A stretch of DNA of 64,000 nucleotides from Chitinophaga sp. SYP-B3965 (GTDB taxonomy: Bacteria; Bacteroidota; Bacteroidia; Chitinophagales; Chitinophagaceae): assembly GCF_009647655.1 (NCBI RefSeq), contig NZ_WJFD01000005.1, positions 1-64,000 of the forward strand, written 5' to 3'. This document shows, one piece after another, positions 53,590 to 61,702 of this stretch. Both the position numbers and the translations under genes were made by a program. The notes beneath the pieces were generated by a model, which saw only the letters and a program-made list of their open reading frames with translations, was not told the origin of the DNA and did no database searches. Each line of letters starts with the position of its first letter. Positions within the stretch are counted from its first letter, which is position 1.

Positions 53590-55691
53590 CAACCTAATTC
53601 TATTATGATTGTTTGTTCTTTTCCAATATTAGTACCACCTGGCAGAGATTGTGAAGTAACTCTTCCGGCTCCTTTGATCACTACCCTGAGTCCTGCATTC
53701 TCCAACAGGTATAAAGCATCTTTCAATCCCATTCCTTTTACATCCGGCACCTGGCCATTTGCCTGTGACAGGGATTCAAAGCTGAGCTTGTTATTCTTTA
53801 CATCTGCACTCACCCAGTTGGAATTATTGATCGTTCCCTGCCATGGTAAGTTCAATGCGGTCGCCACGCTGCGCCATTCACTTCCTTTACCACCTTTCAT
53901 GGCCATGAGTGTATCTAATCCTATAACACCTGTCATGCTGCGTGGTTTCTGAATAGCCAGCGCGTATAACTTATCCGCTACTTCTCTGAACACGGGTCCT
54001 GCTACTGTACCACCATAGAATTTGGCCGCATGCGGTTTATTTTTGATCACCACCACGCAAGTGAATTGCGGATCATCTGCCGGAAAATATCCTGCAAAAG
54101 AAGACTGGTAGATCTTATCCGCATATCCGCGGTTTCCGTTAGCCACCAGGGCTGTACCCGTTTTGCCGGCAATACGGTAATAAGGTGTTTGCAGTTTTAC
54201 GGCGGTACCATTCAGTACCACACCTTCCAGCATATCTTTCAGCTGTGCCAGTGTACGGGGAGAGCAAACGCTGTCCAGTACTACTGTTGGTTCAAATGAT
54301 TTAACCGGTTTGCCGAACTCCATGATGGCATTCACGAGGTAAGGCCGCATCATTTTTCCGTTGTTGGCTACTGCGTTATACAGCATGGCTGTTTGCAGCG
54401 GGCTTTGTAATACTTCATATCCAAAAGCCATCCAGGGCAGGGTGCTGGCACTCCAGCTGCGGGAAGCGGTTGTTTTGATCACCGGCTTTCCTTCTCCCAC
54501 AATGTCAATTCCAGTAGGTGTATCGAGGTGTAATCTTTTAAAGTGATTGGCAAACTCGTTCGGTTTCTTATAATAATATTGATAGGCCAGTTTTGCCATG
54601 CCCACATTGGAACTTCTTTCAAACGCCTTTTTTATGGTTACCGTGGTATAGTGGTGAGGTTCGGAATCATACACCACCCTTTTGCCGATCGGCCATCTGC
54701 CATAATTAAGGTCCACCATGTTGTTAGGTGTCACAAATCCATCTTCCAGTAAGGCTATCATAGTAGCCAGTTTGAAAGTGGAACCAGGTTCTCCTACCTG
54801 CAGGGCGTAGTTCAGATCTTCCCAATAGCTGCCATCCTTTTGACGGCCCAGGTTGGCAATAGCTTTGATCTTACCGGTCTTCACTTCCATCAGGATGCAG
54901 GTGCCATGTTCTGCTTCGTTGTCCGTCAGCATTTTCATGAGGGCGTTCTCTGCGATGTCCTGCATGTTCACATCCAGCGTGGTGATGATATCTTTCCCGT
55001 TTTCCGGTTCAATATCAAATCCTTCCACCGGCATGAAAGTGTTGCCTGCAATGCGGCGCATGAGGCGTTTGCCGGTAACACCGTTCAGGTTTTCGTTGTA
55101 AGTCCTTTCCAGTCCTACGTTCTGCGAATTTTCACGCGCAAGGCCAATCGTACGATTGGCCAGTAATTTGAAGGGGTTGATCCGTTTATTCTTGGTCTCT
55201 GCTATGAGCCCGCTTTTGTTCCTTCCGAGCCGGAACATTGGAAAGGTCCGCAGTTCCTGGTAGTCATCGAATTTGATATCCCTTTTGAGAAGAAAGTAGC
55301 GGTCCTTATCCTTGTATCCTTCCTCCAGCATTTTCTTGTATGCATTTGCGGAACGATCCATGAACAGGGCCGCCAGGCGGACGGAGAGAGAATCTATATT
55401 ATCCTTAAAGATGTTGGCTTTCTTATCCATCAGGCCATCTGCCTGGAAATCTATCCGGATATCGAAATAGGGGATAGAGGTGGAAAGCATGCGCCCTTCT
55501 TCGGAATAGATGGTACCACGGTCTGCATCCAGGTCCATAAAGGAAGTATGGAGACTGTCAGACATGCTGCGCCAGTAATCGCCTTTCACATGTTGTATAT
55601 AGAACACCTTGCCGAGGATTGCCACAGCGAAGATCCCCATGCCGATTAAGCACAGATAAGCTCGCCATAATATGTCCTTTTTTATTTCCAT
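53589..55691 (-). CDS. ftsI: Septal transpeptidase FtsI (PBP) with PASTA domain
   Basis: 700 residues, a class B penicillin-binding protein. A cytoplasmic start and one helix (about 12-32) are followed by a PBP dimer domain with DRGTIYSEEGRMLSTS. The transpeptidase has PGSTFKLATM (catalytic Ser, near 302), RSSNVGMAKL (near 360) and AGKTGTALV (near 510). It ends in a PASTA domain (about 645-700, GQVPDVKGMGLKDALYLLENAG). PASTA-bearing FtsI is longer than the E. coli form. 34 nt after ftsL. Confidence 0.95.
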   Translation of the reverse strand: MEIKKDILWRAYLCLIGMGIFAVAILGKVFYIQHVKGDYWRSMSDSLHTSFMDLDADRGTIYSEEGRMLSTSIPYFDIRIDFQADGLMDKKANIFKDNIDSLSVRLAALFMDRSANAYKKMLEEGYKDKDRYFLLKRDIKFDDYQELRTFPMFRLGRNKSGLIAETKNKRINPFKLLANRTIGLARENSQNVGLERTYNENLNGVTGKRLMRRIAGNTFMPVEGFDIEPENGKDIITTLDVNMQDIAENALMKMLTDNEAEHGTCILMEVKTGKIKAIANLGRQKDGSYWEDLNYALQVGEPGSTFKLATMIALLEDGFVTPNNMVDLNYGRWPIGKRVVYDSEPHHYTTVTIKKAFERSSNVGMAKLAYQYYYKKPNEFANHFKRLHLDTPTGIDIVGEGKPVIKTTASRSWSASTLPWMAFGYEVLQSPLQTAMLYNAVANNGKMMRPYLVNAIMEFGKPVKSFEPTVVLDSVCSPRTLAQLKDMLEGVVLNGTAVKLQTPYYRIAGKTGTALVANGNRGYADKIYQSSFAGYFPADDPQFTCVVVIKNKPHAAKFYGGTVAGPVFREVADKLYALAIQKPRSMTGVIGLDTLMAMKGGKGSEWRSVATALNLPWQGTINNSNWVSADVKNNKLSFESLSQANGQVPDVKGMGLKDALYLLENAGLRVVIKGAGRVTSQSLPGGTNIGKEQTIIIELG

Positions 55692-55725
55692 TGCCGGGTC
55701 AGGTATCAGTATCTAATGAATATTA

Positions 55726-56076
55726 TTATTGTTCCGCTTTTTCCGTTTTCACTTCAATGCGTTGCGGTGGCGCATTCAGTTCTTTCAATCCCAGCGGTTC
55801 TACGGCTTTGCTCACTTCACTCAGTTTACTCCGGAACATCAGTTCGCTTTTCACGCTCAGATATTCCCATTTCAGTTCTTTTATCTCTTTGCTCAGCTTG
55901 TTGATGCGGCGGATCTTTTTTTCTGCCAGATGGCTATTGGCGATGTACACCAGTGCCAGTACTGCCAGGAAAAGGAGGAATGGAAGGTTTTGCGTGATGA
56001 GCTGATAGTTGATCCGCAGGCGCCATTCTCTTTTCGGCTCCTGTGGAAGTGCATCTGCACCCGCTTCTTCATTCAT
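55726..56076 (-). CDS. ftsL: FtsL-like cell division protein
   Basis: 116 residues from ATG 56076; a GTG at 56100 would add eight acidic residues. A short cytoplasmic part with WRLRINYQLI is followed by one helix (NLPFLLFLAVLALVYIANS) and then a periplasmic coiled coil with heptad-like KKIRRINKLSKEIKELKWEYLSVKSELM. Topology, size and position between rsmH and ftsI fit FtsL; sequence identity across phyla is always low for this family, so the call rests on context. A 103-nt gap to rsmH is the largest in the upstream half of the cluster. Confidence 0.85.
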   Translation of the reverse strand: MNEEAGADALPQEPKREWRLRINYQLITQNLPFLLFLAVLALVYIANSHLAEKKIRRINKLSKEIKELKWEYLSVKSELMFRSKLSEVSKAVEPLGLKELNAPPQRIEVKTEKAEQ

Positions 56077-56179
56077 ATGCTTTTCTTCTTCCTGCAACAC
56101 ATTACAAGGTTTAGCAACAGTTTATTCTCAAATTTCTTTTCTCAGTAACTAAGGGATAGGATGGAAATAACCGGCGCTG

Positions 56180-57091
56180 TTATACTTTTTCTGCGATCCG
56201 TAACTTTGCGCTTCTGCTCCGCGGATTTGCCCGCAACTCTGTTTCACTGGCTGTGACTGGTTTTTTTGTGACCAGTTTGAACAGCTTTGGCGGTGTTTCA
56301 AAAGCGTAGGGGTTATTATCTTCCGTTGCTTCAAAACTTCCGGTTTTCATATAATTCTTCACCAACCTGTCCTCCAAAGAGTGGAAGGTGATAATGGCCA
56401 GTATACCTCCCGGCTTCAAAACCTGCTGCGATTGTGTGAGCAGATCTTTTAAAGCCCCCAGTTCATCATTCACTGCTATCCGCAGGGCCTGAAAAACCTG
56501 GGCCAGGTATTTTGCAGGATTGCCTTTCACAATAGGCTGTATGAGAGATTTGAATTCAGTAATGGTGCGTAACGGATGCGCTTTCCGCAACTGTACGATC
56601 GTTTTTGCCAGGGTTTTGGAGTTGGTTACTTCTCCGTAATCCTGGAAGATCTGCAGTAACCTTTGCTCAGAATAGGTGTGCAGGATATCTGCTGCCGTTT
56701 GGGTGTTCCGGGTATCCATCCGCATATCCAGGTTTCCGTCAAAACGGGTGGAAAATCCCCGGGCGCCTGTATCAAACTGATGTGAAGAAACGCCAAGGTC
56801 TGCCAGCAATCCGTCTGCATCCAAAGCTTTATGCAATTTCATGAAGCGGTGGAGGTGACGGAAATTTTCGCGAACGAAGGTGACACGGTCATCAATGATC
56901 CGGTTACGGTAAGCATCCTCATCCTGGTCAAACACAATCAGCCTGCCTTGTGGGCTCAGTTTTTCCAGGATCGCCCTGGAGTGTCCGCCGCCACCAAAAG
57001 TGACATCCACATACGTGCCGTTGGGTTTGATCTGTAAATGCTCTACTACCTCGTGGAGCAGAACGGGCAGGTGATACTGTGATGGTTCCAT
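56180..57091 (-). CDS. rsmH: 16S rRNA (cytosine1402-N4)-methyltransferase
   Basis: 303 residues, SAM-dependent (MraW). N-terminal YHLPVLLHEVVEHLQIKPNGTYVDVTFGGGGHSRAIL with the glycine-rich SAM loop, LADLGVSSHQFDTGARGFSTRFDGNLDMRMD, the NDELGALKDLL segment and ITFHSLEDRLVKNYM, all diagnostic. 10 nt after mraZ. Confidence 0.97.
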   Translation of the reverse strand: MEPSQYHLPVLLHEVVEHLQIKPNGTYVDVTFGGGGHSRAILEKLSPQGRLIVFDQDEDAYRNRIIDDRVTFVRENFRHLHRFMKLHKALDADGLLADLGVSSHQFDTGARGFSTRFDGNLDMRMDTRNTQTAADILHTYSEQRLLQIFQDYGEVTNSKTLAKTIVQLRKAHPLRTITEFKSLIQPIVKGNPAKYLAQVFQALRIAVNDELGALKDLLTQSQQVLKPGGILAIITFHSLEDRLVKNYMKTGSFEATEDNNPYAFETPPKLFKLVTKKPVTASETELRANPRSRSAKLRIAEKV

Positions 57092-57101
57092 ATGCGCCGC
57101 T

Positions 57102-57569
57102 TTACAATCCCAAATTTTGTCCCTCTCCGGTCATTACCTGTTGCGCTAAGCTGCTAAAGGCTTCCGGTGAAAAATTATCAAAGAACTCCTGGTATTTAGT
57201 CTTATCCCAGATCTCAATCTTGTTGTTGGCAGCCGTCAGCACAATGTCTTTATCCAATCCTGCATGAACCATCAGGTTCTTTGGGATGTTCAGCCGGCCT
57301 GCACTATCCAGTTCCAGAATGGTGGCCCCGTTGAGAAAATAGCGGCGGAATTCCCTAACTTTCGGGTCAAAATCATTCAGCTTGCCAATTCTCTCCTGTA
57401 TAGGTTGCCATTCATTCATCGGGTACAAAGTGAGGCACTTCTCAAAGCCACGGTTCAGCACAAACTGGTTGCCAGCACTCTCCGCTATCTGCCGTTTAAA
57501 TCCGGCAGGGAGCAGGAAGCGCCCTTTCGCGTCCAGCGTTGCTTCATATTCACCTAAAAATCCTGTCAT
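57102..57569 (-). CDS. mraZ: Transcriptional regulator MraZ
   Basis: 155 residues from ATG 57569 (MTGFLGEYEATLDAKGRFLLPAGFK). Upstream in-frame codons to 57605 run into the operator repeats and are rejected. Two tandem SpoVT-AbrB/MraZ repeats: DAKGRFLLP and DSAGRLNIPKNL. MraZ forms a ring that binds short repeats in front of its own operon; such repeats are present here at 57589-57628. First gene of the dcw cluster, probably self-regulating. Confidence 0.95.
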   Translation of the reverse strand: MTGFLGEYEATLDAKGRFLLPAGFKRQIAESAGNQFVLNRGFEKCLTLYPMNEWQPIQERIGKLNDFDPKVREFRRYFLNGATILELDSAGRLNIPKNLMVHAGLDKDIVLTAANNKIEIWDKTKYQEFFDNFSPEAFSSLAQQVMTGEGQNLGL

Positions 57570-57579
57570 GCTTTGATTT

Positions 57580-57775
57580 AGTGGATAAATCCTACTTTCT
57601 AACACAAAATAACACTTTTTCCCACTTTTAACCGAGAAAAGGGATTATATATTTTTTCCACAGGTCATTTGTGCCTGATAGACAGGGTTTCAGGGTCCTT
57701 TTAGCAGTATGAATGTGGATACTGTGAATAGTAATGTGGATAAAATGTTAGCGGAGGTCATTTATCTGTGGATAA
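57580..57775. promoter_or_regulatory. Cluster of five DnaA-box-like 9-mers
   Basis: Two exact TTATCCACA boxes, read on the minus strand (57735-57743 and 57767-57775), and three with one mismatch: 57580-57588 (TTATCCACT, minus), 57654-57662 (TTTTCCACA, plus) and 57714-57722 (GTATCCACA, minus). An AT-rich stretch, ATTATATATTTTTT, lies at about 57644-57657. The region is the 321-nt divergent gap between mraZ and bamD and holds no gene. The three right-hand boxes are 21 and 32 bp apart, near whole helical turns. Confidence 0.6.
57589..57628 (-). promoter_or_regulatory. MraZ operator, four tandem 10-bp repeats
   Basis: Reading the minus strand from 57628: AAAGTGGGAA, AAAGTGTTAT, TTTGTGTTAG, AAAGTAGGAT, four contiguous 10-mers with the core AAAGTG(T/G). 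This matches the repeat type and 10-bp spacing known for MraZ boxes. They end 19 nt before the mraZ start codon. Confidence 0.8.
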
Positions 57776-57870
57776 GCCCGTTCCGCAGCCCTTAATCACT
57801 GATTTACACCATTTTTGCAAAATTTTAACGGCACCTTCCTGTGCTGTTAACAATATTTGCTTTTAATTCG

Positions 57871-57878
57871 TACCTTTG
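57871..57878 (+). promoter_or_regulatory. Promoter -7 element of bamD
   Basis: TACCTTTG matches TAnnTTTG. The bamD ATG is only 12 nt downstream, so the leader would be very short. No TTTG lies 19 nt upstream. Confidence 0.45.
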
Positions 57879-57890
57879 CGATTCTTTTTT

Positions 57891-58724
57891 ATGAGGAAAA
57901 TTCTCTTATACACTGGCCTTTTGGCATTTCTCGTTAGCGCTGTCTCCTGTAACAGGGAATTAAGACGGATTGAAAAAAGCAACGATCTTGAAAAGAAACT
58001 ATCGTACGCGAATAAGATGTACGATAAGAAAAAGTACCAGATGGCGCAAACGCTGTATGAGGAACTGATTCCAATCTTTAAAGGCACCGAGAAGTTTGAA
58101 GATTTGTACTACAGGTACGCCTATTGCTCCTTTTATTTAAAGGACTATACCCAGGCCGCCTTCCATTTCAAGAACTACCTGGAAGCTTTGCCCAGCAGCC
58201 CAAGGGCTATGGAGATTGATTATCAGGCTGCTTATAGCTATTACAAGCTGTCTCCCAAGGTACCGTTGGATCAAACCAACTCCATGAAGGCTATCGCCGC
58301 CATGCAGACCTTCATCAACTCGTACCCCACTTCCCCCAAGGCAGCGGAAGCGAACGTGGTGATAGAACTGTTGCGCCGGAAGCTGGAACAAAAGGACTAT
58401 AATGCAGCTGAACTGTATTATAACCTGGGCCACTTTAAAGCAGCAGGTGTTTCATTCAAAAGCCTGATGCGCGCTTACCCGGATTCTGAGAAAAGTGACG
58501 GATACAAGTTCATGGCCATTAAATGCTACTACCAGTATGCTAAACAAAGCATACCTACCAAGCAGTTAGAGCGTTATGAGACAGTGGTGACCGAATACCT
58601 GGAGTTTTCAGACCGCTACCCGTCCAGCAAATTGAAGGACGATGCCGAAAAATATTTTACCTTAGCAAAAAATAACATAAAAACGCTGGAAAATGAGCAA
58701 ACTAAAGAGAAGTCTAACCAGTAG
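57891..58724 (+). CDS. bamD: Outer membrane assembly lipoprotein BamD
   Basis: 277 residues from ATG 57891; an in-frame TTG at 57876 falls inside the -7 promoter box. The lipoprotein signal ends FLVSAVSC. Five TPR-like helical pairs follow (YDKKKYQMAQTLYEELIPIF, YRYAYCSFYLKDYTQAAFHFKNYLEALP, SYPTSPKAAEANVVIELLRRKLEQ), the BamD pattern. It is part of the BAM complex that inserts outer membrane barrels. Its last 32 nt overlap the start of rpoZ in another frame. Confidence 0.92.
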   Translation: MRKILLYTGLLAFLVSAVSCNRELRRIEKSNDLEKKLSYANKMYDKKKYQMAQTLYEELIPIFKGTEKFEDLYYRYAYCSFYLKDYTQAAFHFKNYLEALPSSPRAMEIDYQAAYSYYKLSPKVPLDQTNSMKAIAAMQTFINSYPTSPKAAEANVVIELLRRKLEQKDYNAAELYYNLGHFKAAGVSFKSLMRAYPDSEKSDGYKFMAIKCYYQYAKQSIPTKQLERYETVVTEYLEFSDRYPSSKLKDDAEKYFTLAKNNIKTLENEQTKEKSNQ

Positions 58725-59034
58725 CATAAACCCTATGGTTGAAACCAGGAACACCACTGATATCAAAAATCGGACTGGTAACCTGTATGAATCTATTGCC
58801 ATTATTGCCAAAAGGGCAAACCAGATCAATATTACTGTAAAGGAAGAACTGCATTCCAAACTGGAAGAGTTCGCCAGCCACACGGATAATCTGGAAGAAG
58901 TGCATGAGAACAAGGAGCAGATCGAAATTTCCCGCTTCTACGAAAGACTGGCTAATTCTGCTATTCAGGCTACTAACGAATTCCTGGATAACAAGATCTA
59001 CTACCGTAGGAATGATGACGATCTGTATAGCTGA
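58693..59034 (+). CDS. rpoZ: DNA-directed RNA polymerase omega subunit, Bacteroidota type
   Basis: 113 residues. The core NRTGNLYESIAIIAKRANQI is the omega/Rpb6 signature of Bacteroidota, followed by a helical part HSKLEEFASHTDNLEEVHENKEQIEISRFYERL. Omega stabilises the polymerase. ATG 58693 (MSKLKRSLTSSINP) overlaps bamD by 32 nt; a later ATG at 58735 (MVETRN) begins 11 nt after the bamD stop and is possible, but the basic N-terminal stretch is plausible. Transcription ends at 59070-59105. Confidence 0.9.
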   Translation: MSKLKRSLTSSINPMVETRNTTDIKNRTGNLYESIAIIAKRANQINITVKEELHSKLEEFASHTDNLEEVHENKEQIEISRFYERLANSAIQATNEFLDNKIYYRRNDDDLYS

Positions 59035-59069
59035 TTCCCATCAGTTATCACGAAAAATATTAACTTCAT

Positions 59070-59105
59070 AGCGGCAGGATGTATCAATTCTGCCGCTTTT
59101 GTTTT
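59070..59105 (+). terminator. Hairpin after rpoZ
   Basis: AGCGGCAG (59070-59077) pairs with CTGCCGCT (59090-59097), 12-nt loop, then TTTGTTTT. The coaBC ATG lies 14 nt later, so this is either a true terminator or an attenuator in one long transcript. Confidence 0.7.
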
Positions 59106-59110
59106 GCTAC

Positions 59111-60316
59111 ATGTTACAAGGGAAAAAGATTCTATTAGGTGTTTCCGGCAGCATTGCAGCTTATAAAGCTGCCCTGTTGGTGCGTTTACTCGTAAAGGAA
59201 GGCGCCCAGGTAAAAGTCCTTATGACTCCCGCCGCCACGGAGTTTATCACACCGCTCACACTATCCACGCTTTCCAAACAGGAAGTTGGAGTTACTATCA
59301 GTGAGCATGGCAGCTGGAGTAACCACGTAATGCTGGGCCGTTGGGCAGATGTGATGTTGATTGCCCCTGCTTCCGCCAATACCATGGCCAAAATGGCCAA
59401 TGGGATCACGGACAATCTGCTGCTGGCAGTTTACCTCTCTGCCACCTGCCCTGTATTATTTGCTCCTGCCATGGATGAGGATATGTGGCTGCACCCTGCT
59501 ACCAGGACCAATGTGGCTAAATTGCTCTCTTATGGCCACCTGCAGATACCCATCGAAAAAGGAGAACTGGCCAGCGGTTTATTCGGAGAAGGCAGAATGG
59601 CTGAACCGGAAGCGATGGTCACCTATCTGCAAAATTTCTTTAAAGACCGCGCACAACAAAGACCACTGGCTGGTAAAACTGCCCTTGTGTCTGCCGGCCC
59701 TACTCAGGAACCTTTAGATCCGGTTCGTTTTATCAGTAATCACTCCAGCGGAAAAATGGGCATAGCACTTGCAGAAGCATTAGCCGAAGCAGGAGCCAGT
59801 GTGCAATTGGTTTTAGGGCCAACACATCTTTCCACCCAACATAGCGGTGTAACTACCACCCGGGTTGTAACAGCAGCTGATATGTTTTCCAGCTGCCTGG
59901 AACTTTCTCCCAAAGCGGATATTATTGTGATGGCTGCTGCCGTAGCGGATTACAGACCGAAAACAGTAGCGGATAAGAAGATGAAGAAGAAGGACGATGA
60001 ACTGAGTATTGAACTGGAAAAAACGAAAGATATTGCCCGTACGCTGGGCAGCCAGAAGAAGAACGGCCAGCTATTGATAGGATTTTCCCTGGAAACGAAC
60101 AATGAGCGTGAGTATGCGCAAAAGAAGCTACAGGATAAAAATCTGGATATGGTAGTGCTCAATTCCCTGAACGACGCCGGCGCCGGATTCAATTACGATA
60201 CAAACAAAGTACTGCTCTTATCCCGCGATGGAAAAGAGCAGGCATTGCCCCTGCAGTCAAAGCAGGAGGTGGCCCGAAATATAGTATTGGCTATAATTGA
60301 CTTGCAACATGCTTAA
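59111..60316 (+). CDS. coaBC: Bifunctional phosphopantothenoylcysteine decarboxylase/synthetase
   Basis: 401 residues from ATG 59111; a TTG at 59099 lies in the T-run of the previous hairpin. The N-terminal flavin decarboxylase CoaC has GVSGSIAAYKAALLVRLL, the catalytic-His region EHGSWSNHVMLGRWADVMLIAPASANTMAKMA and the PAMDEDMW substrate clamp. The C-terminal CoaB has SAGPTQEPLDPVRFISNHSSGKMG, AAAVADYRPK and a KKKDDELSIELEKTKDI segment. Two steps of coenzyme A synthesis. Overlaps porD by 8 nt. Confidence 0.97.
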   Translation: MLQGKKILLGVSGSIAAYKAALLVRLLVKEGAQVKVLMTPAATEFITPLTLSTLSKQEVGVTISEHGSWSNHVMLGRWADVMLIAPASANTMAKMANGITDNLLLAVYLSATCPVLFAPAMDEDMWLHPATRTNVAKLLSYGHLQIPIEKGELASGLFGEGRMAEPEAMVTYLQNFFKDRAQQRPLAGKTALVSAGPTQEPLDPVRFISNHSSGKMGIALAEALAEAGASVQLVLGPTHLSTQHSGVTTTRVVTAADMFSSCLELSPKADIIVMAAAVADYRPKTVADKKMKKKDDELSIELEKTKDIARTLGSQKKNGQLLIGFSLETNNEREYAQKKLQDKNLDMVVLNSLNDAGAGFNYDTNKVLLLSRDGKEQALPLQSKQEVARNIVLAIIDLQHA

Positions 60317-61223
60317 ATACCTGTTATCCTCCCTCTGCCTGTTCTGCTGTTTTCAAACGCAAGCGCAGGAACTGAGGGCCAATGTTTCTGTACAGGCTGC
60401 ACAACTGAGCACCGGCACGGATAAGAAGATCTTCACTACGCTGCAAAGCGCCCTGGCTGAATTCCTTAATAACCGCCGCTGGACAGATGATGCATTTACA
60501 CCTGCAGAACGTATTGAATGCAATTTTCTGCTGAATGTAACACAGGCCCTGGGTAACAATACTTACAAGGCTTCCCTGACCATCCAGGCCACCCGCCCGG
60601 TTTTCAATGCAGGTTATACCACCAGCATCCTGAACACTCAGGATAACAATATTGTTTTTAAATACATCGAGTTCCAGCCACTGGAATTTAATGAACAGCG
60701 TATCGTGGCCAATGATCCGCTGGTTTCCAATCTCACCGCTTCTCTTGCTTATTATATCTATATCATCCTGGGGATGGATTACGATTCCTTCTCTCCCCGC
60801 GGTGGCGATAATTATTTCAAAAAGGCACTGAACATTGTGAACAATGCTCCTGACGGGAAAGACATTTCCGGCTGGAAGGCTTTTGAAGGCAATCGTAACC
60901 GTTACTGGTTGCAGGATAACCTGCTCAATGTAAAGTTCAGCCGCTTTCATGATGTGATGTACCAGTATCACCGCATGGGTCTGGATCAGATGTATGAAGA
61001 TGTGAACAAAGGAAGGGCAGCAGTGATGAACTGCCTCAACATGCTCATGGGCATCCAGGAAGAAATGCCGAACTCTATGCTGTTGCAGGTTTTCTTTAAT
61101 GCAAAGAGCGATGAGCTGTTGAAGATCTTTTCCAAAGCACCGCCCCAGGAAAAAGTAAGGGCGGGGCAGATGCTATCCGTACTGGATATACCTAATGCTA
61201 ATAAATACCAACAATTAAGATAG
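60309..61223 (+). CDS. porD: DUF4835 protein, T9SS PorD-like
   Basis: 304 residues from ATG 60309, overlapping the coaBC end by 8 nt. The signal peptide ends TQAQEL. DUF4835 features: an N-terminal beta-rich part with VSVQAAQLSTGTDKKIFTTLQSALAEFLNNRRWTDD, SLAYYIYIILGMDYDSFSPRGGDNYFKKAL, and helical C-terminal MYEDVNKGRAAVMNCLNMLM. PorD is needed for type IX secretion in related organisms and lies by coaBC in many Bacteroidota genomes. Consistent with the T9SS cargo protein at 25633-28845. Confidence 0.88.
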   Translation: MLKYLLSSLCLFCCFQTQAQELRANVSVQAAQLSTGTDKKIFTTLQSALAEFLNNRRWTDDAFTPAERIECNFLLNVTQALGNNTYKASLTIQATRPVFNAGYTTSILNTQDNNIVFKYIEFQPLEFNEQRIVANDPLVSNLTASLAYYIYIILGMDYDSFSPRGGDNYFKKALNIVNNAPDGKDISGWKAFEGNRNRYWLQDNLLNVKFSRFHDVMYQYHRMGLDQMYEDVNKGRAAVMNCLNMLMGIQEEMPNSMLLQVFFNAKSDELLKIFSKAPPQEKVRAGQMLSVLDIPNANKYQQLR

Positions 61224-61227
61224 ATTC

Positions 61228-61683
61228 ATGCGTAAGACGGCCGGAGTGTTTTTGCTCAGTTTGTTATTCGCCTGCGGACAGGCGGACCGTGTACCAAAAG
61301 GTGTGCTGCCGAAGGATAAAATGCGGGATGTCCTGCTGGATATGAATTATGCGGAAGTATTTGGAAGGGACCAGGGAATAGATACCGCGAGAATAGCTGA
61401 TTCCGTCCGCGAACAAAATGTGAAGCGATATTATGTGCAGATCCTTCAGTTACACGGCCTCAGCCGGGAAGAGTTTCAACACAGTTATAAGTACTACGAA
61501 TATCATCCGGACAAACTGGAAGAGATCTATAAAGAAATGCAGGAGATCGTGAAGCGTAAACGCGAAGTGCTGGATTCTCTTGAACAGATAAAGACGCAGA
61601 AGATGAGTGGCATTCCTGGCAGAACCCGCAGGGATTCCCTCTACTGGCCACGTGCGGATAGTATGATCCTGACTTTACCCTAA
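61228..61683 (+). CDS. DUF4296 lipoprotein
   Basis: 151 residues. The lipoprotein signal ends SLLFAC. The DUF4296 pattern is recognisable: VLPKDKMRDVLLDMNYAEVF, then YVQILQLHGLSREEFQHSYKYYEYHPDKLEEIYKEMQEIVKRKREVL. Small helical protein of unknown role, present across Bacteroidota; next to porD here, 4 nt apart. A role in the envelope is an inference from the signal. Confidence 0.85.
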   Translation: MRKTAGVFLLSLLFACGQADRVPKGVLPKDKMRDVLLDMNYAEVFGRDQGIDTARIADSVREQNVKRYYVQILQLHGLSREEFQHSYKYYEYHPDKLEEIYKEMQEIVKRKREVLDSLEQIKTQKMSGIPGRTRRDSLYWPRADSMILTLP

Positions 61684-61702
61684 TTAATTATAACACCAAA
61701 AC

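Noticed and set aside
41487..57569. Broken or incomplete division cluster because murF and ddl are absent
   Set aside because: All genes present are full length and tightly spaced; absence of murF and ddl from the cluster is common in this phylum.
57580..57775. Chromosomal origin oriC at the DnaA-box cluster
   Set aside because: Not called as a feature: no dnaA or other origin-linked gene is in the window, the rRNA and nuo operons point toward it, and base skew by eye follows the coding strand only.
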